Position numbers and translations under genes: made by a program. Positions 26,517 to 36,700 of a stretch of DNA of 64,000 nt are shown one piece after another. The stretch comes from JBEBSD01 sp040394475 (GTDB lineage Bacteria; Bacteroidota; Bacteroidia; Cytophagales; Spirosomataceae): NCBI GenBank assembly GCA_040394475.1, contig JBEBSD010000027.1:8497-72496 (forward strand). The letters run 5' to 3'. Every line of letters begins with the position of its first letter. Positions within the stretch are counted from its first letter, which is position 1. The notes beneath the pieces were generated by a model, which had not been told where the DNA came from, did no database searches, and was given only the letters and a program-made list of their open reading frames with translations.

Positions 26517-27389
26517 ATGGCTACTTTATTAGAGTTGATAGGGAACACTCCGTTGGTGGAGCTCACCCACATGAATCCCCGTCCCGATGTGAAAATATTT
26601 GCCAAACTGGAAGGGAATAACCCGGGAGGCAGTGTGAAAGACCGGACTGCCTACGGGATGATCAAAGGGGCAATCGACCGGGGCGACCTCCAGCCGGGGG
26701 GAAGCTTAATTGAAGCGACAAGCGGGAATACCGGGATTGCACTCGCAATGATTGCACGGCTGTTCGATGTTGAAATTGAGTTGGTAATGCCGGACTCGTC
26801 GACCCGTGAGCGGGTCTTGACGATGGAGGCGTACGGCGCACGCGTGACATTGGTCGAGACTATGGAGTATGCGCGGGATTATGCCATGGAACGGGCGGAA
26901 AAGGAGGGGAGTCTGCTGCTGAACCAGTTTGCCAATCCGGATAACTGGAAGGCCCATTACCGGACGACCGGGCCGGAGATCTGGAGAGACACGAAGGGAT
27001 CCATTACGCATTTTGTTTCTTCCATGGGAACTACCGGAACCATTATGGGCACTTCCCGTTATTTGAAAGAACAAAATCCGGCGGTGCAGATCGTCGGCTG
27101 CCAGCCTACCGACGGATCCAGTATCCCCGGTATACGGAAATGGCCGGAGGCCTACCTGCCCAAGATTTTTGAACGAAACAGGGTCGACCAGGTGATAGAG
27201 GTTTCGGAAGAGGATGCTATCCGGACCACCCGCAGACTGGCCCGGGAAGAAGGGATCTTCGCCGGGATGAGCAGTGGCGGGGCTGCCTGGAGCGCCCTCC
27301 GGCTTGCCGACAGCCTGGAGGCCGGTGTCGTGGTGTTTATAGTTTGCGACCGGGGCGACCGCTATTTGTCCGGCTCCTTGTTCGGATAA
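26517..27389 (+). CDS. cysM: cysteine synthase B (O-acetylserine sulfhydrylase)
   Basis: A 290-residue PLP enzyme that makes cysteine from O-acetylserine and sulfide (CysM-type enzymes also use thiosulfate). The PLP lysine is K41 in NPGGSVKDR. Other motifs are IEATSGNTGIALA, SSMGTTGTIMGTSRYL (phosphate cup), QPTDGSSIPGIRKW and GIFAGMSSGGA. The short length and the LLELIGNTPLVEL start fit the B-type isozyme. It is convergent with yqgE, with a gap of 10 bases between stop codons. Confidence 0.92.
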   Translation: MATLLELIGNTPLVELTHMNPRPDVKIFAKLEGNNPGGSVKDRTAYGMIKGAIDRGDLQPGGSLIEATSGNTGIALAMIARLFDVEIELVMPDSSTRERVLTMEAYGARVTLVETMEYARDYAMERAEKEGSLLLNQFANPDNWKAHYRTTGPEIWRDTKGSITHFVSSMGTTGTIMGTSRYLKEQNPAVQIVGCQPTDGSSIPGIRKWPEAYLPKIFERNRVDQVIEVSEEDAIRTTRRLAREEGIFAGMSSGGAAWSALRLADSLEAGVVVFIVCDRGDRYLSGSLFG

Positions 27390-27399
27390 CTGCCCGGGA

Positions 27400-27966
27400 T
27401 TAATTTAAACGGGGATCGATCGGGTAGTGGGCAATAGACCGGTACTTGCCGCCCATATTTTTCAAGGTTTCCCGCCAGAATGCGCTGGATGGAGTCGCGA
27501 ACAGGAAATCGGCAGAGGCCTGTCCCACGATCCATGAATTGACAGCCAGCTCACTTTCAAGCTGGCCGCTGCTCCATCCGGAATAGCCGATAAAGAAGCG
27601 GATCTCTTCGTTGCTTATCTGATTCAGGTGAAGCAGCGATTTAATCTGTTCAAAATCCCCGCCCCAATACACACCCTCCATGACGGGAATCCCCTCCGGG
27701 ATCAGGTCAGGGCGCCTGTGGATAAAATGGAGCGTATTTTTTTCGACAGGTCCTCCCACATAGAGCGGGGTGTCCTGGTAGAAGCTTTCGTCCAATACAT
27801 CGTCAAGATGTAGCGCCGTCAACTGGTTAAGCAGGAACCCAAAAGAGCCTTCCGGGTTATGTTCGCAGAGCAACAATACGCCCCGGTCGAAGTTGGGGTC
27901 GTTTAAGTAGGGTTCTGCAATCAGCAGATCCCCTTTTTTTACCGAAGGTGGAGCAAATTCATTCAT
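27400..27966 (-). CDS. yqgE: YqgE/AlgH family protein
   Basis: A 188-residue member of the YqgE/AlgH (DUF179) family. Hallmarks are KGDLLIAEPYLNDPNFDRGVLLLCEHNPEGSFGFLLNQ at the N-terminus, PLYVGGPVEKNTLHFIHR, GVYWGGDFEQ and RFFIGYSGWSSGQLESEL. The biochemical function is not established, despite an old link to alginate regulation in Pseudomonas. It is a single gene, and a repeat-rich gap separates it from the gamma-carbonic anhydrase gene on the opposite strand. Confidence 0.92.
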   Translation of the reverse strand: MNEFAPPSVKKGDLLIAEPYLNDPNFDRGVLLLCEHNPEGSFGFLLNQLTALHLDDVLDESFYQDTPLYVGGPVEKNTLHFIHRRPDLIPEGIPVMEGVYWGGDFEQIKSLLHLNQISNEEIRFFIGYSGWSSGQLESELAVNSWIVGQASADFLFATPSSAFWRETLKNMGGKYRSIAHYPIDPRLN

Positions 27967-28102
27967 GGGCGGTTAATAGATTGTTCATGGTAGTCAATAA
28001 TAAAAAAATAGTTTGATTTAACAAAACCTACCGTCCGGGCTTTTTTGACGGATCCGGTATTCCATCACCGGTTACTATCACCGTCCGGCCTTGTTTAAAG
28101 CC

Positions 28103-28170
28103 GACCGCCGATTTCTGATAGCCGATCTCTGATAGCCGATAGCCGATCTCTGACCGTCGATAGCTTTTCA
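28103..28170. repeat. dispersed CTGATAGCCGAT-type repeat words
   Basis: Several copies of GATAGCCGAT and GCCGATCTCTGA words. They are the reverse complement of the TCGGCTATCAGC vocabulary in the 7765-8455 array and in 52916-53000. Confidence 0.7.
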
Positions 28171-28183
28171 TTTCCGACTTTCC

Positions 28184-28191
28184 TAAATTTG
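28184..28191 (+). promoter_or_regulatory. -7 promoter element for the gamma-carbonic anhydrase gene
   Basis: TAAATTTG matches TAnnTTTG and ends 25 bases before the ATG at 28217. It sits directly after the repeat words. Confidence 0.4.
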
Positions 28192-28216
28192 CAACCGGCA
28201 CATCAATCGTATAACA

Positions 28217-28738
28217 ATGGCTTTTATTAAAAAAATCAGGGGGTTTAACCCTCAGTTCGGTGACAGCTGTTGGCTGGCTCCTTCGGCAACGGTGATAGGG
28301 GATGTCGAAATGGGGGCATTTTGCACCGTGTGGTTCAATGCCGTCATTCGCGGTGATGTCAACCGGATAAGGATCGGAGACTATACGAATATTCAGGACG
28401 GGGCAGTGGTCCATTGTACCTATCAGCGGGCCGCGACGACGATCGGACATTATGTGTCCATCGGTCATAATGCGATCGTACACGGCTGTACGATCGCTGA
28501 CAATGTATTAATCGGGATGGGGGCGATTGTAATGGACGATGCAGAAATAGGAGAGGGGGCCATTATTGCTGCCGGCGCCATTGTGACGCAGGGAAAAAAA
28601 ATAGAGGCCGGAACAATTTATGCGGGAAACCCGGCGCGTTTGCTGAAGAACGTTTCCCCCGAACAGCGGGAATTTGTCATCCGCACAGCCGGCAATTATG
28701 TAAAATACGCCGGCTGGATGCACGATGAACAACCGTAG
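28217..28738 (+). CDS. gamma-carbonic anhydrase family protein (YrdA-like)
   Basis: A 173-residue left-handed beta-helix protein with hexapeptide repeats throughout. Histidines that would bind metal in the trimer are in VVHCTYQ and IGHYVSIGHNAIVHGC. N-terminal FNAVIRGDVNRIRIGDYTNIQDGAVVH is the classical family pattern. Members may hydrate CO2 or may be inactive; activity cannot be judged from sequence alone. The stop codon lies inside the left arm of the inverted repeat at 28735-28807. Confidence 0.9.
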   Translation: MAFIKKIRGFNPQFGDSCWLAPSATVIGDVEMGAFCTVWFNAVIRGDVNRIRIGDYTNIQDGAVVHCTYQRAATTIGHYVSIGHNAIVHGCTIADNVLIGMGAIVMDDAEIGEGAIIAAGAIVTQGKKIEAGTIYAGNPARLLKNVSPEQREFVIRTAGNYVKYAGWMHDEQP

Positions 28739-28807
28739 GGGCGATCCGCGATCGCCCTACTACGGTTTTCGACGACAGCATTAGGGGCGATCGCGGATCG
28801 CCCCTAC
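28735..28807. repeat. inverted repeat between convergent genes
   Basis: GTAGGGGCGATCCGCGATCG (28735-28754) is the exact reverse complement of 28788-28807, a 20-bp stem with a 33-base loop. Each arm also contains a small GGCGATC palindrome. It overlaps the stop of the gamma-carbonic anhydrase gene and ends 9 bases before the mdh stop. It could act as a bidirectional terminator, but looks like a dispersed palindromic element. Confidence 0.85.
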
Positions 28808-28816
28808 TCGTACCCG

Positions 28817-29740
28817 TCAGGGCAATACCGCATTCATGTTGCGGACGGCCTCTGCTGATTTGGCGAAAGCCGCCTTTTCAGATTCATTCAGCCGCAGACT
28901 GATGATTTTTTCCCAGCCATTGCGGCCAATCACTACCGGAACTCCCATACAAATATCCTTCTGGCCGTATTCGCCGTTCAGCAATACGCTGCAAGGCACG
29001 ATGCGCCGTTGGTTGCGAACGATGCTTTCCACGATAAAAGCGGAGGCAGCTCCCGGCGCATACCAGGCAGAAGTTCCGATAAGCTTGGTCAGCGTAGCGC
29101 CGCCTACCATGGTGTCGGCGGCTACTTTGCCCAGTTTTTCTTCCGACAGGAACCGGCTGACCGGGATTCCGTTGTAGGTAGCAAGTCTGGTCAGGGGGAT
29201 CATGGTAGTGTCGCCGTGTCCGCCGATTACCATGCCGTGAATATCATTGGGACTGACGCCCATTTCAAGGGCCAGGTAGGTTTTAAAGCGGGCGCTGTCC
29301 AACGCGCCTCCCATCCCGATAATCCGCTTCTTGGGAACACCCGATTCCTTTAAAGCAAGATAGGTCATGGTATCCATTGGATTGGAGACAATCAGGATAA
29401 TGGCTTTCGGAGAATATTTAAGGATATTTTCGGTGACAGACTTGACAATACCGGCGTTCACTCCAATAAGTTCCTCACGGGTCATACCGGGTTTGCGGGG
29501 CAAACCGGAGGTAATCACCACGACGTCAGAGCCTTTCGTCTTTTCGTAATCATTCGTACTGCCGACCGGGAGGGTGTTAAATCCCAGTAGTGCAGCAGTC
29601 TGGTACATGTCCAGCGATTTTCCTTCCGCAACACCCTCTTTAATATCTAATAATACAACCTCTTCGGCAAGTTCCCTACGGATAATGTTGTCGGCAGTTG
29701 TGGCGCCGACAGCACCAGCGCCAACCACAGTAATTTTCAT
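28817..29740 (-). CDS. mdh: malate dehydrogenase
   Basis: A 307-residue NAD-dependent malate dehydrogenase of the LDH-like class, interconverting malate and oxaloacetate in the TCA cycle. The Rossmann motif is GAGAVGATTADNI (residues 7-19) with the acidic LLDIKEG that selects NAD. The mobile loop is SGLPRKPGMTREELI, whose arginines bind substrate. The proton relay D/H is seen in LDSARFKTYLA and MVIGGHGDTTMIP. A typical length and a complete set of catalytic residues support a functional enzyme. It is transcribed alone, divergent from the MFS gene. Confidence 0.95.
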   Translation of the reverse strand: MKITVVGAGAVGATTADNIIRRELAEEVVLLDIKEGVAEGKSLDMYQTAALLGFNTLPVGSTNDYEKTKGSDVVVITSGLPRKPGMTREELIGVNAGIVKSVTENILKYSPKAIILIVSNPMDTMTYLALKESGVPKKRIIGMGGALDSARFKTYLALEMGVSPNDIHGMVIGGHGDTTMIPLTRLATYNGIPVSRFLSEEKLGKVAADTMVGGATLTKLIGTSAWYAPGAASAFIVESIVRNQRRIVPCSVLLNGEYGQKDICMGVPVVIGRNGWEKIISLRLNESEKAAFAKSAEAVRNMNAVLP

Positions 29741-30072
29741 TTGATCTGGTATTTAAGTGATTAATTAGAATCAGGCCCCACAGATGGGAGGCATTGCCGC
29801 GATTTTTCCTTTCTCTAGTATCGGGCGGCTAAAAATAGAATACATTATTCTTATTTACCATGATCAGATAGTTTTATTTTTGCAGAAATTTTAATCCAAA
29901 TGTGAAAAGAAGGGGTTTTTCCTCCGGAATTTTACACGGCAATAAGGGATTCAGGGCTGAAACTTGTCTTTAAATTAGAATAAACGATAACAGACCGTCG
30001 AAATAAGTAGTAAAAATCAATCATTTATACCTTAAAAGGTATATCTCTCTTAACCACCTTAACCAAAATTGA
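29741..30072. other. divergent promoter region of mdh and the MFS gene
   Basis: 332 bases without a gene. The only recognisable element is TATTTTTG at 29875-29882 on the plus strand, a match to the -7 box, but it lies 190 bases before the MFS start. No repeat or RNA gene is seen. Confidence 0.4.
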
Positions 30073-31317
30073 ATGAAATCTTCTGAAGTATTGCAAAGAA
30101 GTACCGCCTCGTATCTTTTTAGTGCCCCTGTAATTGTTGCTGCCCTGGGCTATTTTGTTGACATTTATGACTTGCTTCTTTTCGGGATTGTCCGGATCCC
30201 CAGCCTGAGAGCGCTGGGCGCTACGGAAGCTGAAATATCGTCAGTGGGATTGTCCATCCTGAACTGGCAAATGGCAGGACTGCTGCTGGGAGGTATTCTC
30301 TGGGGAGTGCTGGGAGATAAAAAGGGGCGCCTGTCGGTATTGTTTGGTTCGATCCTGACCTACTCCCTGGCCAATATTGCCTGCGGATTTGTACAGGATC
30401 CGGGTACCTACAAAATTCTGCGTTTTATCGCCGGCGTCGGTTTGGCAGGTGAACTGGGTGCAGGAATTACCCTGGTTTCTGAGATATTACCCAAAAACCT
30501 CCGGGCAATCGGAACGTCACTGGTAGCGGGGATCGGATTGCTGGGAGCAGTGGTGGCCTATTTTACAGTCGAAATGTTTGACTGGCGCACGGCCTATTTT
30601 ATTGGCGGTGGACTGGGACTGCTGCTGCTGCTGCTGCGGGTAGGAGTATTCGAGTCGGGGATATTTGAAGGGATAAAAAGTCAGAAGCACCTTGTCAAAG
30701 GGGATTTCTTTTCATTTTTTACCAATAAAGACCGGTTTTTCCGGTATATCAAATGTATCGGCATGGGAATGCCCACCTGGTTTGTGATCGGGATCCTGGC
30801 TACCTTCAGCAATGAGTTCGGGATTGCACTGGGAATCAGTGAGCCGGTGGATCCGGGCCTGTCGATCATGTGGTGCTATGTGGGGTTGTCGGCCGGTGAC
30901 TTGAGCAGCGGTTTTTTTAGCCATGCACTTAAATCACGTAAAATGGCGGTGTTTTATATGATGCTGCTTACGTTCGCCGGAACGCTGGTTTATCTCTATG
31001 CCGGTATTCAGAATATTACGTATTTCTACACCCTGATGGTTGTACTGGGCTTTGGGATCGGCTACTGGGCGATGTTTGTGACCATCGGAGCCGAACAGTT
31101 CGGGACAAACCTGCGCGCCACGGCCGCTACCACCGTCCCCAACATGGTACGGGGAACGGTGATCCTGATGACAACACTCTACGGTACGTTTAAAGGGCCG
31201 TTTACAGTAATTGAAGCGGGCGCTCTGGTCGGGCTGATTTGCTTTGCGATCGGGTTTACTTCGACACTGACCATTCCCGAAACCCATGACCGGGACCTGG
31301 ACTTCCTGGAAGAATAG
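30073..31317 (+). CDS. MFS transporter (metabolite:H+ symporter type)
   Basis: A 414-residue permease with about twelve membrane helices. The loop 2-3 motif is WGVLGDKKGRLSVLFGS. LRFIAGVGLAGELGAGITLVSE in helix 4 is typical of the metabolite:H+ symporter/sugar-acid branch, and the protein ends ETHDRDLDFLEE. A central cytoplasmic loop is rich in lysine (EGIKSQKHLVKGDFFSFFTNKDRFFRYIK). Substrates in this branch are sugars, dicarboxylates or aromatic acids, and none can be assigned. It is monocistronic and ends at the terminator 31328-31357. Confidence 0.88.
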   Translation: MKSSEVLQRSTASYLFSAPVIVAALGYFVDIYDLLLFGIVRIPSLRALGATEAEISSVGLSILNWQMAGLLLGGILWGVLGDKKGRLSVLFGSILTYSLANIACGFVQDPGTYKILRFIAGVGLAGELGAGITLVSEILPKNLRAIGTSLVAGIGLLGAVVAYFTVEMFDWRTAYFIGGGLGLLLLLLRVGVFESGIFEGIKSQKHLVKGDFFSFFTNKDRFFRYIKCIGMGMPTWFVIGILATFSNEFGIALGISEPVDPGLSIMWCYVGLSAGDLSSGFFSHALKSRKMAVFYMMLLTFAGTLVYLYAGIQNITYFYTLMVVLGFGIGYWAMFVTIGAEQFGTNLRATAATTVPNMVRGTVILMTTLYGTFKGPFTVIEAGALVGLICFAIGFTSTLTIPETHDRDLDFLEE

Positions 31318-31327
31318 CAATAAAAAA

Positions 31328-31361
31328 GCACTCTGTGAGTAACCGCTCACGGAGTGCCTTT
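31328..31361. terminator. terminator hairpin between convergent genes
   Basis: GCACTCTGTGAG (31328-31339) pairs with CTCACGGAGTGC (31346-31357) with one T-G wobble and a 6-base loop, followed by CTTTCT. An A-run precedes the stem, so it could also serve the minus-strand gene ending at 31390. Confidence 0.75.
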
Positions 31362-31389
31362 CTGAATTTTAGTAGGTTACAGGGGACGC

Positions 31390-31833
31390 CTAATCGTCAA
31401 TTCGCAGGAAAGCGCCGTCTTTATCAAAGATAAGATCCAGTCCGTTGGCAAGTTCTATTTCATAGGTATCGTTGGTGTTTTTTTCCCAGGAGTAAATGAC
31501 CTGGTCTTCGAAGTTGGCCGTTACATAGTCCAGAATGGCCGGCGGGGTGATCACCGACTCCGGGATACTTTTGTTGTTGCCGTCCACTTTTTTGATTTCG
31601 CCGGTCTCTTTAAATTCCAACTCGTAATTGTTGCTGAGAATCACTTCGTACTGGAGTTTCTGCAACAAATCCTTTTCTTTTTTTACCTGTAAAATGGTTT
31701 CACCGGAAAAATGAGTGGTCACAAAGGTCTGTGCATTGACAGGAAGTTCTCCGGACTCAACGATCTTTTCCTTTTCACAGGCAGTAACGAACAGGAAAAT
31801 GAGCCCTAACAAGGCAATTGGTGTGCGTTTCAT
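31390..31833 (-). CDS. PepSY-like lipoprotein
   Basis: A 147-residue lipoprotein (LFVTAC, cysteine about 19, followed by EKEK). The mature part carries two PepSY-like units (DUF2874 type). The pattern is LPVNAQTFVTTHFSGETILQVKKEKDL, then YEVILSNNYELEFKETGEIKKVDG, then ITPPAILDYVTANFEDQVIYSWEKNTNDTYEIELANGLDLIFDKDGAFLRID. In Bacteroidota these are periplasmic or surface proteins of unknown role, possibly binding peptides or inhibiting proteases. It is a single gene, divergent from the first ECF sigma gene. Confidence 0.85.
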   Translation of the reverse strand: MKRTPIALLGLIFLFVTACEKEKIVESGELPVNAQTFVTTHFSGETILQVKKEKDLLQKLQYEVILSNNYELEFKETGEIKKVDGNNKSIPESVITPPAILDYVTANFEDQVIYSWEKNTNDTYEIELANGLDLIFDKDGAFLRIDD

Positions 31834-32062
31834 GGGTGTCTTTTTTTAGTTATCACTACTTAAACAGTTCGGAGAATAACGGAAAATGCTTCCTGAAAAT
31901 TGGATGGCAGAGAAAAAGAGTATACCCGGAATCAGCCGGGATGCCTCTTAATCCAAAAAAAAATGAAAATAATTATTAACGCACTAAGGGGTTATCTTCC
32001 AAAAGTTGTCTTTACTTATGAAAGGTCAGGTGACTCTGACTATAAAACGCTGATTTCAGATT

Positions 32063-32695
32063 GTGACGAATAGCAATAAACATACCGAATGGGATAAGGT
32101 ACCGGGAGTGGTAGTGAATAAGAAGCAGCCGGTACCCGCCCCGGAAGTGACGACGGATTCGGAACTATTCATCCGGAACGGATTCCTTGAGAGCCCTAAA
32201 GCCGGGTTTGAATTGTTATTCAGGCGTTACCATAAAGTGCTGTGCAGTCATGCAGTGCGGTTTGTCTACTCACGTGAAATTGCCGAAGATCTTGTCAGCG
32301 ACGTGTTCTGCAAATTCTGGAAAAGCAGATCGTACGAGTCGGTAACCAATTCGTTCAGGCATTACCTGTTCCGATCGGTCCGGAATGAGGCCTATAATTA
32401 CCTGCGGCTGGAGTTTCAGAAGCTGGAAAGGCTGGAAACAGCCGAATTCCAGGAGTCGGGACAGGCCAGTGCGCCGGATACGATTGCGCAGTACGAAGAA
32501 GTGCTGGGACGGGTTGAATATCTGGTAGAATCACTGCCGCCCCAGTGTCGCAAAGTATTTTTAATGAGCCGGTTTGAAGGCCGAAAATACCAGGAGATTG
32601 CGAACGAACTGGGCATATCCGTTAAAACGGTTGAAGTTCATATCGGTAAAGCATTGGTTTCAATGCGGCAGGGCTTAAAAGACCATTGGATTTAA
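32063..32695 (+). CDS. ECF sigma factor of polysaccharide module 1
   Basis: A 210-residue sigma-70 family ECF factor. The frame opens with a GTG at 32063; no ATG is available before the conserved region. Region 2 reads FELLFRRYHKVLCSHAVRFVYSREIAEDLVSDVFCKFW (about 50-90), and region 4 reads LPPQCRKVFLMSRFEGRKYQEIANELGISVKTVEVHIGKAL (about 155-195). Followed 3 bases later by fecR and then by STN-type susC/susD, it is the cytoplasmic end of a cell-surface signalling cascade. It should direct transcription of the downstream polysaccharide genes when the glycan is sensed. Confidence 0.92.
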   Translation: MTNSNKHTEWDKVPGVVVNKKQPVPAPEVTTDSELFIRNGFLESPKAGFELLFRRYHKVLCSHAVRFVYSREIAEDLVSDVFCKFWKSRSYESVTNSFRHYLFRSVRNEAYNYLRLEFQKLERLETAEFQESGQASAPDTIAQYEEVLGRVEYLVESLPPQCRKVFLMSRFEGRKYQEIANELGISVKTVEVHIGKALVSMRQGLKDHWI

Positions 32696-32698
32696 TTG

Positions 32699-33691
32699 AT
32701 GGAAACGGCTATAACCAAAAAGATGCTATTCGACCATTTCGGTAACCACACTTCCCCCATCCAGCGGAAAGCCATAGAACAGTGGCTGCAGCACCGGGAG
32801 AATGAGGAGTTGTATTATCAATGGCTGGAGGAATGGGAAAGAATTCATTTACAGTATACCCCTGAAACGGAAGTCTTGCTGCAGCAATTTTTTGCGGCAA
32901 CGGCTGACGATACGGAACAGGTTGCCGCCCGGGAGCAACTGCCTGAACTTCCCGGGTGGTGGCGGCGTAACTGGCTGCAGGTAGCCGCGGTATTGCTGCT
33001 GGGAATTTGTGCGGGCGGGGTGTTCCGGGATGAGATCCGTTTTGAAACCTACCGGACAGGGTATGGGCAGATCGCGACGCACAAGTTACCGGATGGGAGT
33101 GTGGTGAAGCTAAACGCCAATACAACGCTTCGTATCCCCCGTTGGGATTTCGGGCGCAACGCACGGGAGGTCTATCTGTCGGGAGAAGCAGGATTCCATA
33201 TCCGGCATTTGCCCGATCACCAGAAGTTCATCGTGAAGACTTCTGAAAACTTCGAAGTAGTGGTGTTAGGGACAGAATTTACCATGACTGCCCGTAAATA
33301 TTATTCCAAGGTTGTGTTGACCAATGGAAAAGTAAGCTTGCGGTACCGCGATGCCAGCGAGCAGAAGGAACTGGTGATGATGCCGGGAGATTTGGTGAAG
33401 CTGTCGCCGAATACTCTGCCGGTACTGCGGAAAACAGACGAACCGGAGCAGTATGCGCAATGGGAAGACAAACGGTTTGTATTCGAGGAGACGACGCTCG
33501 AAGAAGTAGGTTTTCTGCTGCACGAGAATTATGGGTTGCAGGTGGATTTCAGAGAGCAGGACCTTGCCAGGCGTACACTCATGGGGTCGTTCAAAGGGAA
33601 AACGATTGACGAATTACTGATTTCTATCGCAGATGTATTGGATATATCCGTAAGCCGTAAAGGAAACGAGGTGTATTTTATGAATAAATAA
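32699..33691 (+). CDS. FecR-family anti-sigma factor of module 1
   Basis: A 330-residue inner-membrane anti-sigma factor. The N-terminal cytoplasmic domain (1-100; HTSPIQRKAIEQWLQHRENEELYYQWLEEWE) binds the sigma factor. A single membrane helix lies at about 97-112 (LQVAAVLLLGICAGGVF). The periplasmic FecR domain has YGQIATHKLPDGSVVKLNANTTLRIP, VYLSGEAGFHI and VVVLGTEFTM. The C-terminal DUF4974-like part ends LDISVSRKGNEVYFMN and should contact the STN domain of SusC. The ATG at 32699 is 3 bases after the sigma stop; the frame itself is open from a TTG at 32696. Confidence 0.92.
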   Translation: METAITKKMLFDHFGNHTSPIQRKAIEQWLQHRENEELYYQWLEEWERIHLQYTPETEVLLQQFFAATADDTEQVAAREQLPELPGWWRRNWLQVAAVLLLGICAGGVFRDEIRFETYRTGYGQIATHKLPDGSVVKLNANTTLRIPRWDFGRNAREVYLSGEAGFHIRHLPDHQKFIVKTSENFEVVVLGTEFTMTARKYYSKVVLTNGKVSLRYRDASEQKELVMMPGDLVKLSPNTLPVLRKTDEPEQYAQWEDKRFVFEETTLEEVGFLLHENYGLQVDFREQDLARRTLMGSFKGKTIDELLISIADVLDISVSRKGNEVYFMNK

Positions 33692-33795
33692 TGTGGGCAA
33701 TAATTAAAAATACCCGCCGGATTGCAGGTCAGAAAGGGACCCTTTGACCGGCTTTTGGCGGAACAACCTTAAACTTTTAAACTACCTTCATTTAT

Positions 33796-36700
33796 ATGCT
33801 GCAACGAATACGAAATACCCCTGTTATCGGGGGAATAGGACTGCTATGTCTTTTGAATCTCTCTTCAGTAGCTCAGATTGTGGCAATGAATACCCGTCCC
33901 GATTTGATGAGTCCGGCTGCTCAGCGGGTAACAACCCGCCTGTTATTGAAAGACGTACTGCGGGATCTGAAGAATTACTATAAAGTGGATATCCTGTTCG
34001 ACAACGAAACGGTACGGGAACTCTGGGTGCCTGGTACATTCAACAAAAAATTGCGGCTCGAAAAAAACCTGGATGTCATTCTCTCTCCCCTGGGACTCAC
34101 CTATAAAAAGGTGAATACCTCTTCCTACCTGATCGTAGGCGGTAAGAAAAGCCACAAAGGAGCAAAGGTGTCGAATACTGTACCGGAAACAGAAACGGCT
34201 GCCTGGTCAGGTGCGCAGCAGGGCGCCGATAAGACAAACGAAAACAGGCCGGCTTTAGCAGAGCAGGTAGCGGAGCGAGTAATATCGGGTAACATCACCG
34301 ATGAAAAAGGAGAAGCCCTACCCGGCGTCAGCATCATTATGAACGGAACGCAACGAGGAACAAGCTCGGACGTCAAGGGAAATTATTCGCTGGCCTTACC
34401 GGATGGAACAGTCACCCTGGTTTTTTCATTTATCGGCTATCTGTCAAAAAGCATCGAAATAGGGGACCAGTCGCTACTGAATGTGGTCCTGACCGCAGAA
34501 ACCAAATCATTGGAAGAAGTTGTGGTGGTAGGTTACGGTTCGGCCAAAAGAAAGGACCTGACCGGTGCGCTGACGCGGGTGGATCTTGAAAAAAACAGGC
34601 TGCAGCCTAATGTAAACCCTGTTCAAAACCTGCGCGGCACCGTGGCCGGCGTAACGGTAGTCGATAACGGAAGACCCGGATCGGATGCTTCGATTGTCAT
34701 CCGCGGACGGAATTCCATTTCGGCGAGCAACAATCCCCTGATCGTGCTGGACGGGATCATTTATGCCGGAGGGAGCCTGTCTGACATCAATTCCAACGAC
34801 ATCGAATCCATCGATATTTTGAAGGACGCGAGCTCCTCGGCTATTTACGGCTCGCTGGCAGCTAACGGGGTCATCCTGATTACGACCAAAAAGGGCAGCT
34901 CATCCAAGCCACGGATTTCCTATAATACGTATTTCGGCACCTCTAACTTTGCGCACGCCCCGGAATACAAGACCGCAGAACAATACCTGCAGGCACGGAA
35001 AGATGCGGAAATCATGGATAACGGAGCACTGCCGTTTCAGGTACTGGAAGAACAGAATATTGCGGCCGGAATTACGATAGATCCCTGGGAAGAAATCAAA
35101 AGGAAAGCGCCGGTATCCAGTAATGAATTAAGCGTTTCAGGACGCAGCGAGAAGGTCAATTATTACATTTCCGGGTCCTATTCGGATATAAAATCGCCGG
35201 TGATGGGCGATAATTTCAAAAGATGGGCTGCGCGGGTCAACCTGGATGTGGCCATTACGGATTGGCTGAACATCGGTACCAACAGCGGGTATAGTTCCCG
35301 GGATAATTCGGGCGTGAGAGCCAATTTAGCCGCAGCCAGTCAGCTCAGTCCGTTTGCCAGCCTGTATTACGAGGACGGCGTGCCGCGTCCGCTGCCTATG
35401 AATATCGGAGCAGCAACCAACCCGCTTACTGCTACCCTGAGAAACTGGAACCTGGACGTCACCAATACGCTGTTTACCAATACGTATGCGGATGTGAGCC
35501 TGCCTTTGGAGGGACTTTCCTACCGCCTGAATGTAGGGTACACCCAACGGAACCTCAAGCAGTTTAATTATACCCCTTCCTTCGAGCGAGAGCAGTTTTT
35601 CAATTTGGGAAGCGGAAATAAATACCATTCCGAATATCAGAATACGACTATCGAGAACATATTGCGGTACGACCGTACGTTCGCTCAGGACCACGCGTTG
35701 AATTTTACGTTGATGTATGGACTGTATATGGAAAACGATGAAAGTTCAAAGTTGAGCAGCAACAATATTTTTAACGATGCACTGGGTTACAATGCGCTAC
35801 AGATCGGAGAGAATTTTGCCATCACTTCCAATGCCGGTAAAAGTCAGCAATTGTCTACTATGGGCAGGATAGGATACCGTTTTAAAGGCAAGTATATCCT
35901 GGACCTGACCATGCGGCGGGACGGTTACTCCGCTTTCGGAAATGGCCGGAAGTTCGGGTTGTTTCCTGCCGTCGGCGTAAGCTGGAATTTGTCGGAAGAA
36001 GATTTTATGGCAGGAGTATCGCTGATAGACAACCTCAAATTAAGGACTTCCTGGGGCAAAAACGGGAACAGGGGGGTGGACCGTTATTCGTCTTTGAGCA
36101 GCCTGGCCCAGACCAATTATGTTTTCGGGGACGGAGCCGGTCCTTCGGTAGGGCTTTATACAAATTCATTGGGTAATCCCGACCTGGGCTGGGAGACAAC
36201 CGAAAGTACCAACTTCGGGGTCGATTACGCCGTCCTGTCGGGAAAAATCAGCGGTTCGATCGACTACTATCAAACACGTACGCATGATTTATTGCTGCGC
36301 CAGACCATACCGATTATGTCAGGGTTTACTTCTTTTCTGAGAAATATCGGAGAAACAGCAAACAAAGGGATTGAGGTTTCTTTGAATACGACCAATATCC
36401 AAAAGGGGGGATTTGAATGGACCTCAAGTATCGTGTTTTCACTGAACCGTAATAAAATCGTCAAGCTGACAGGCAATGACCTGGACGGAGACGGTATCGA
36501 GGACGATGATATCAGCAGCAAATGGTTTATCGGCCACCCGCTGGGATCCAGTTTTGATTACGTGTTTGATGGTATTTACCAGGAAGGGGATGATCTTTCC
36601 CTGATTCCCAGCGCGAAGGCTGGACATGTTAAATTCAAAGATCTGGATGGCGACGGGCTTATCACCCCCCGTGACCGTACGGTGATCGGCTCCGACCAGG

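Noticed and set aside
29875..29882. TATTTTTG as the promoter of the MFS gene
   Set aside because: It matches the -7 box but lies 190 bases upstream without a good partner box. T-rich matches of this kind occur by chance.
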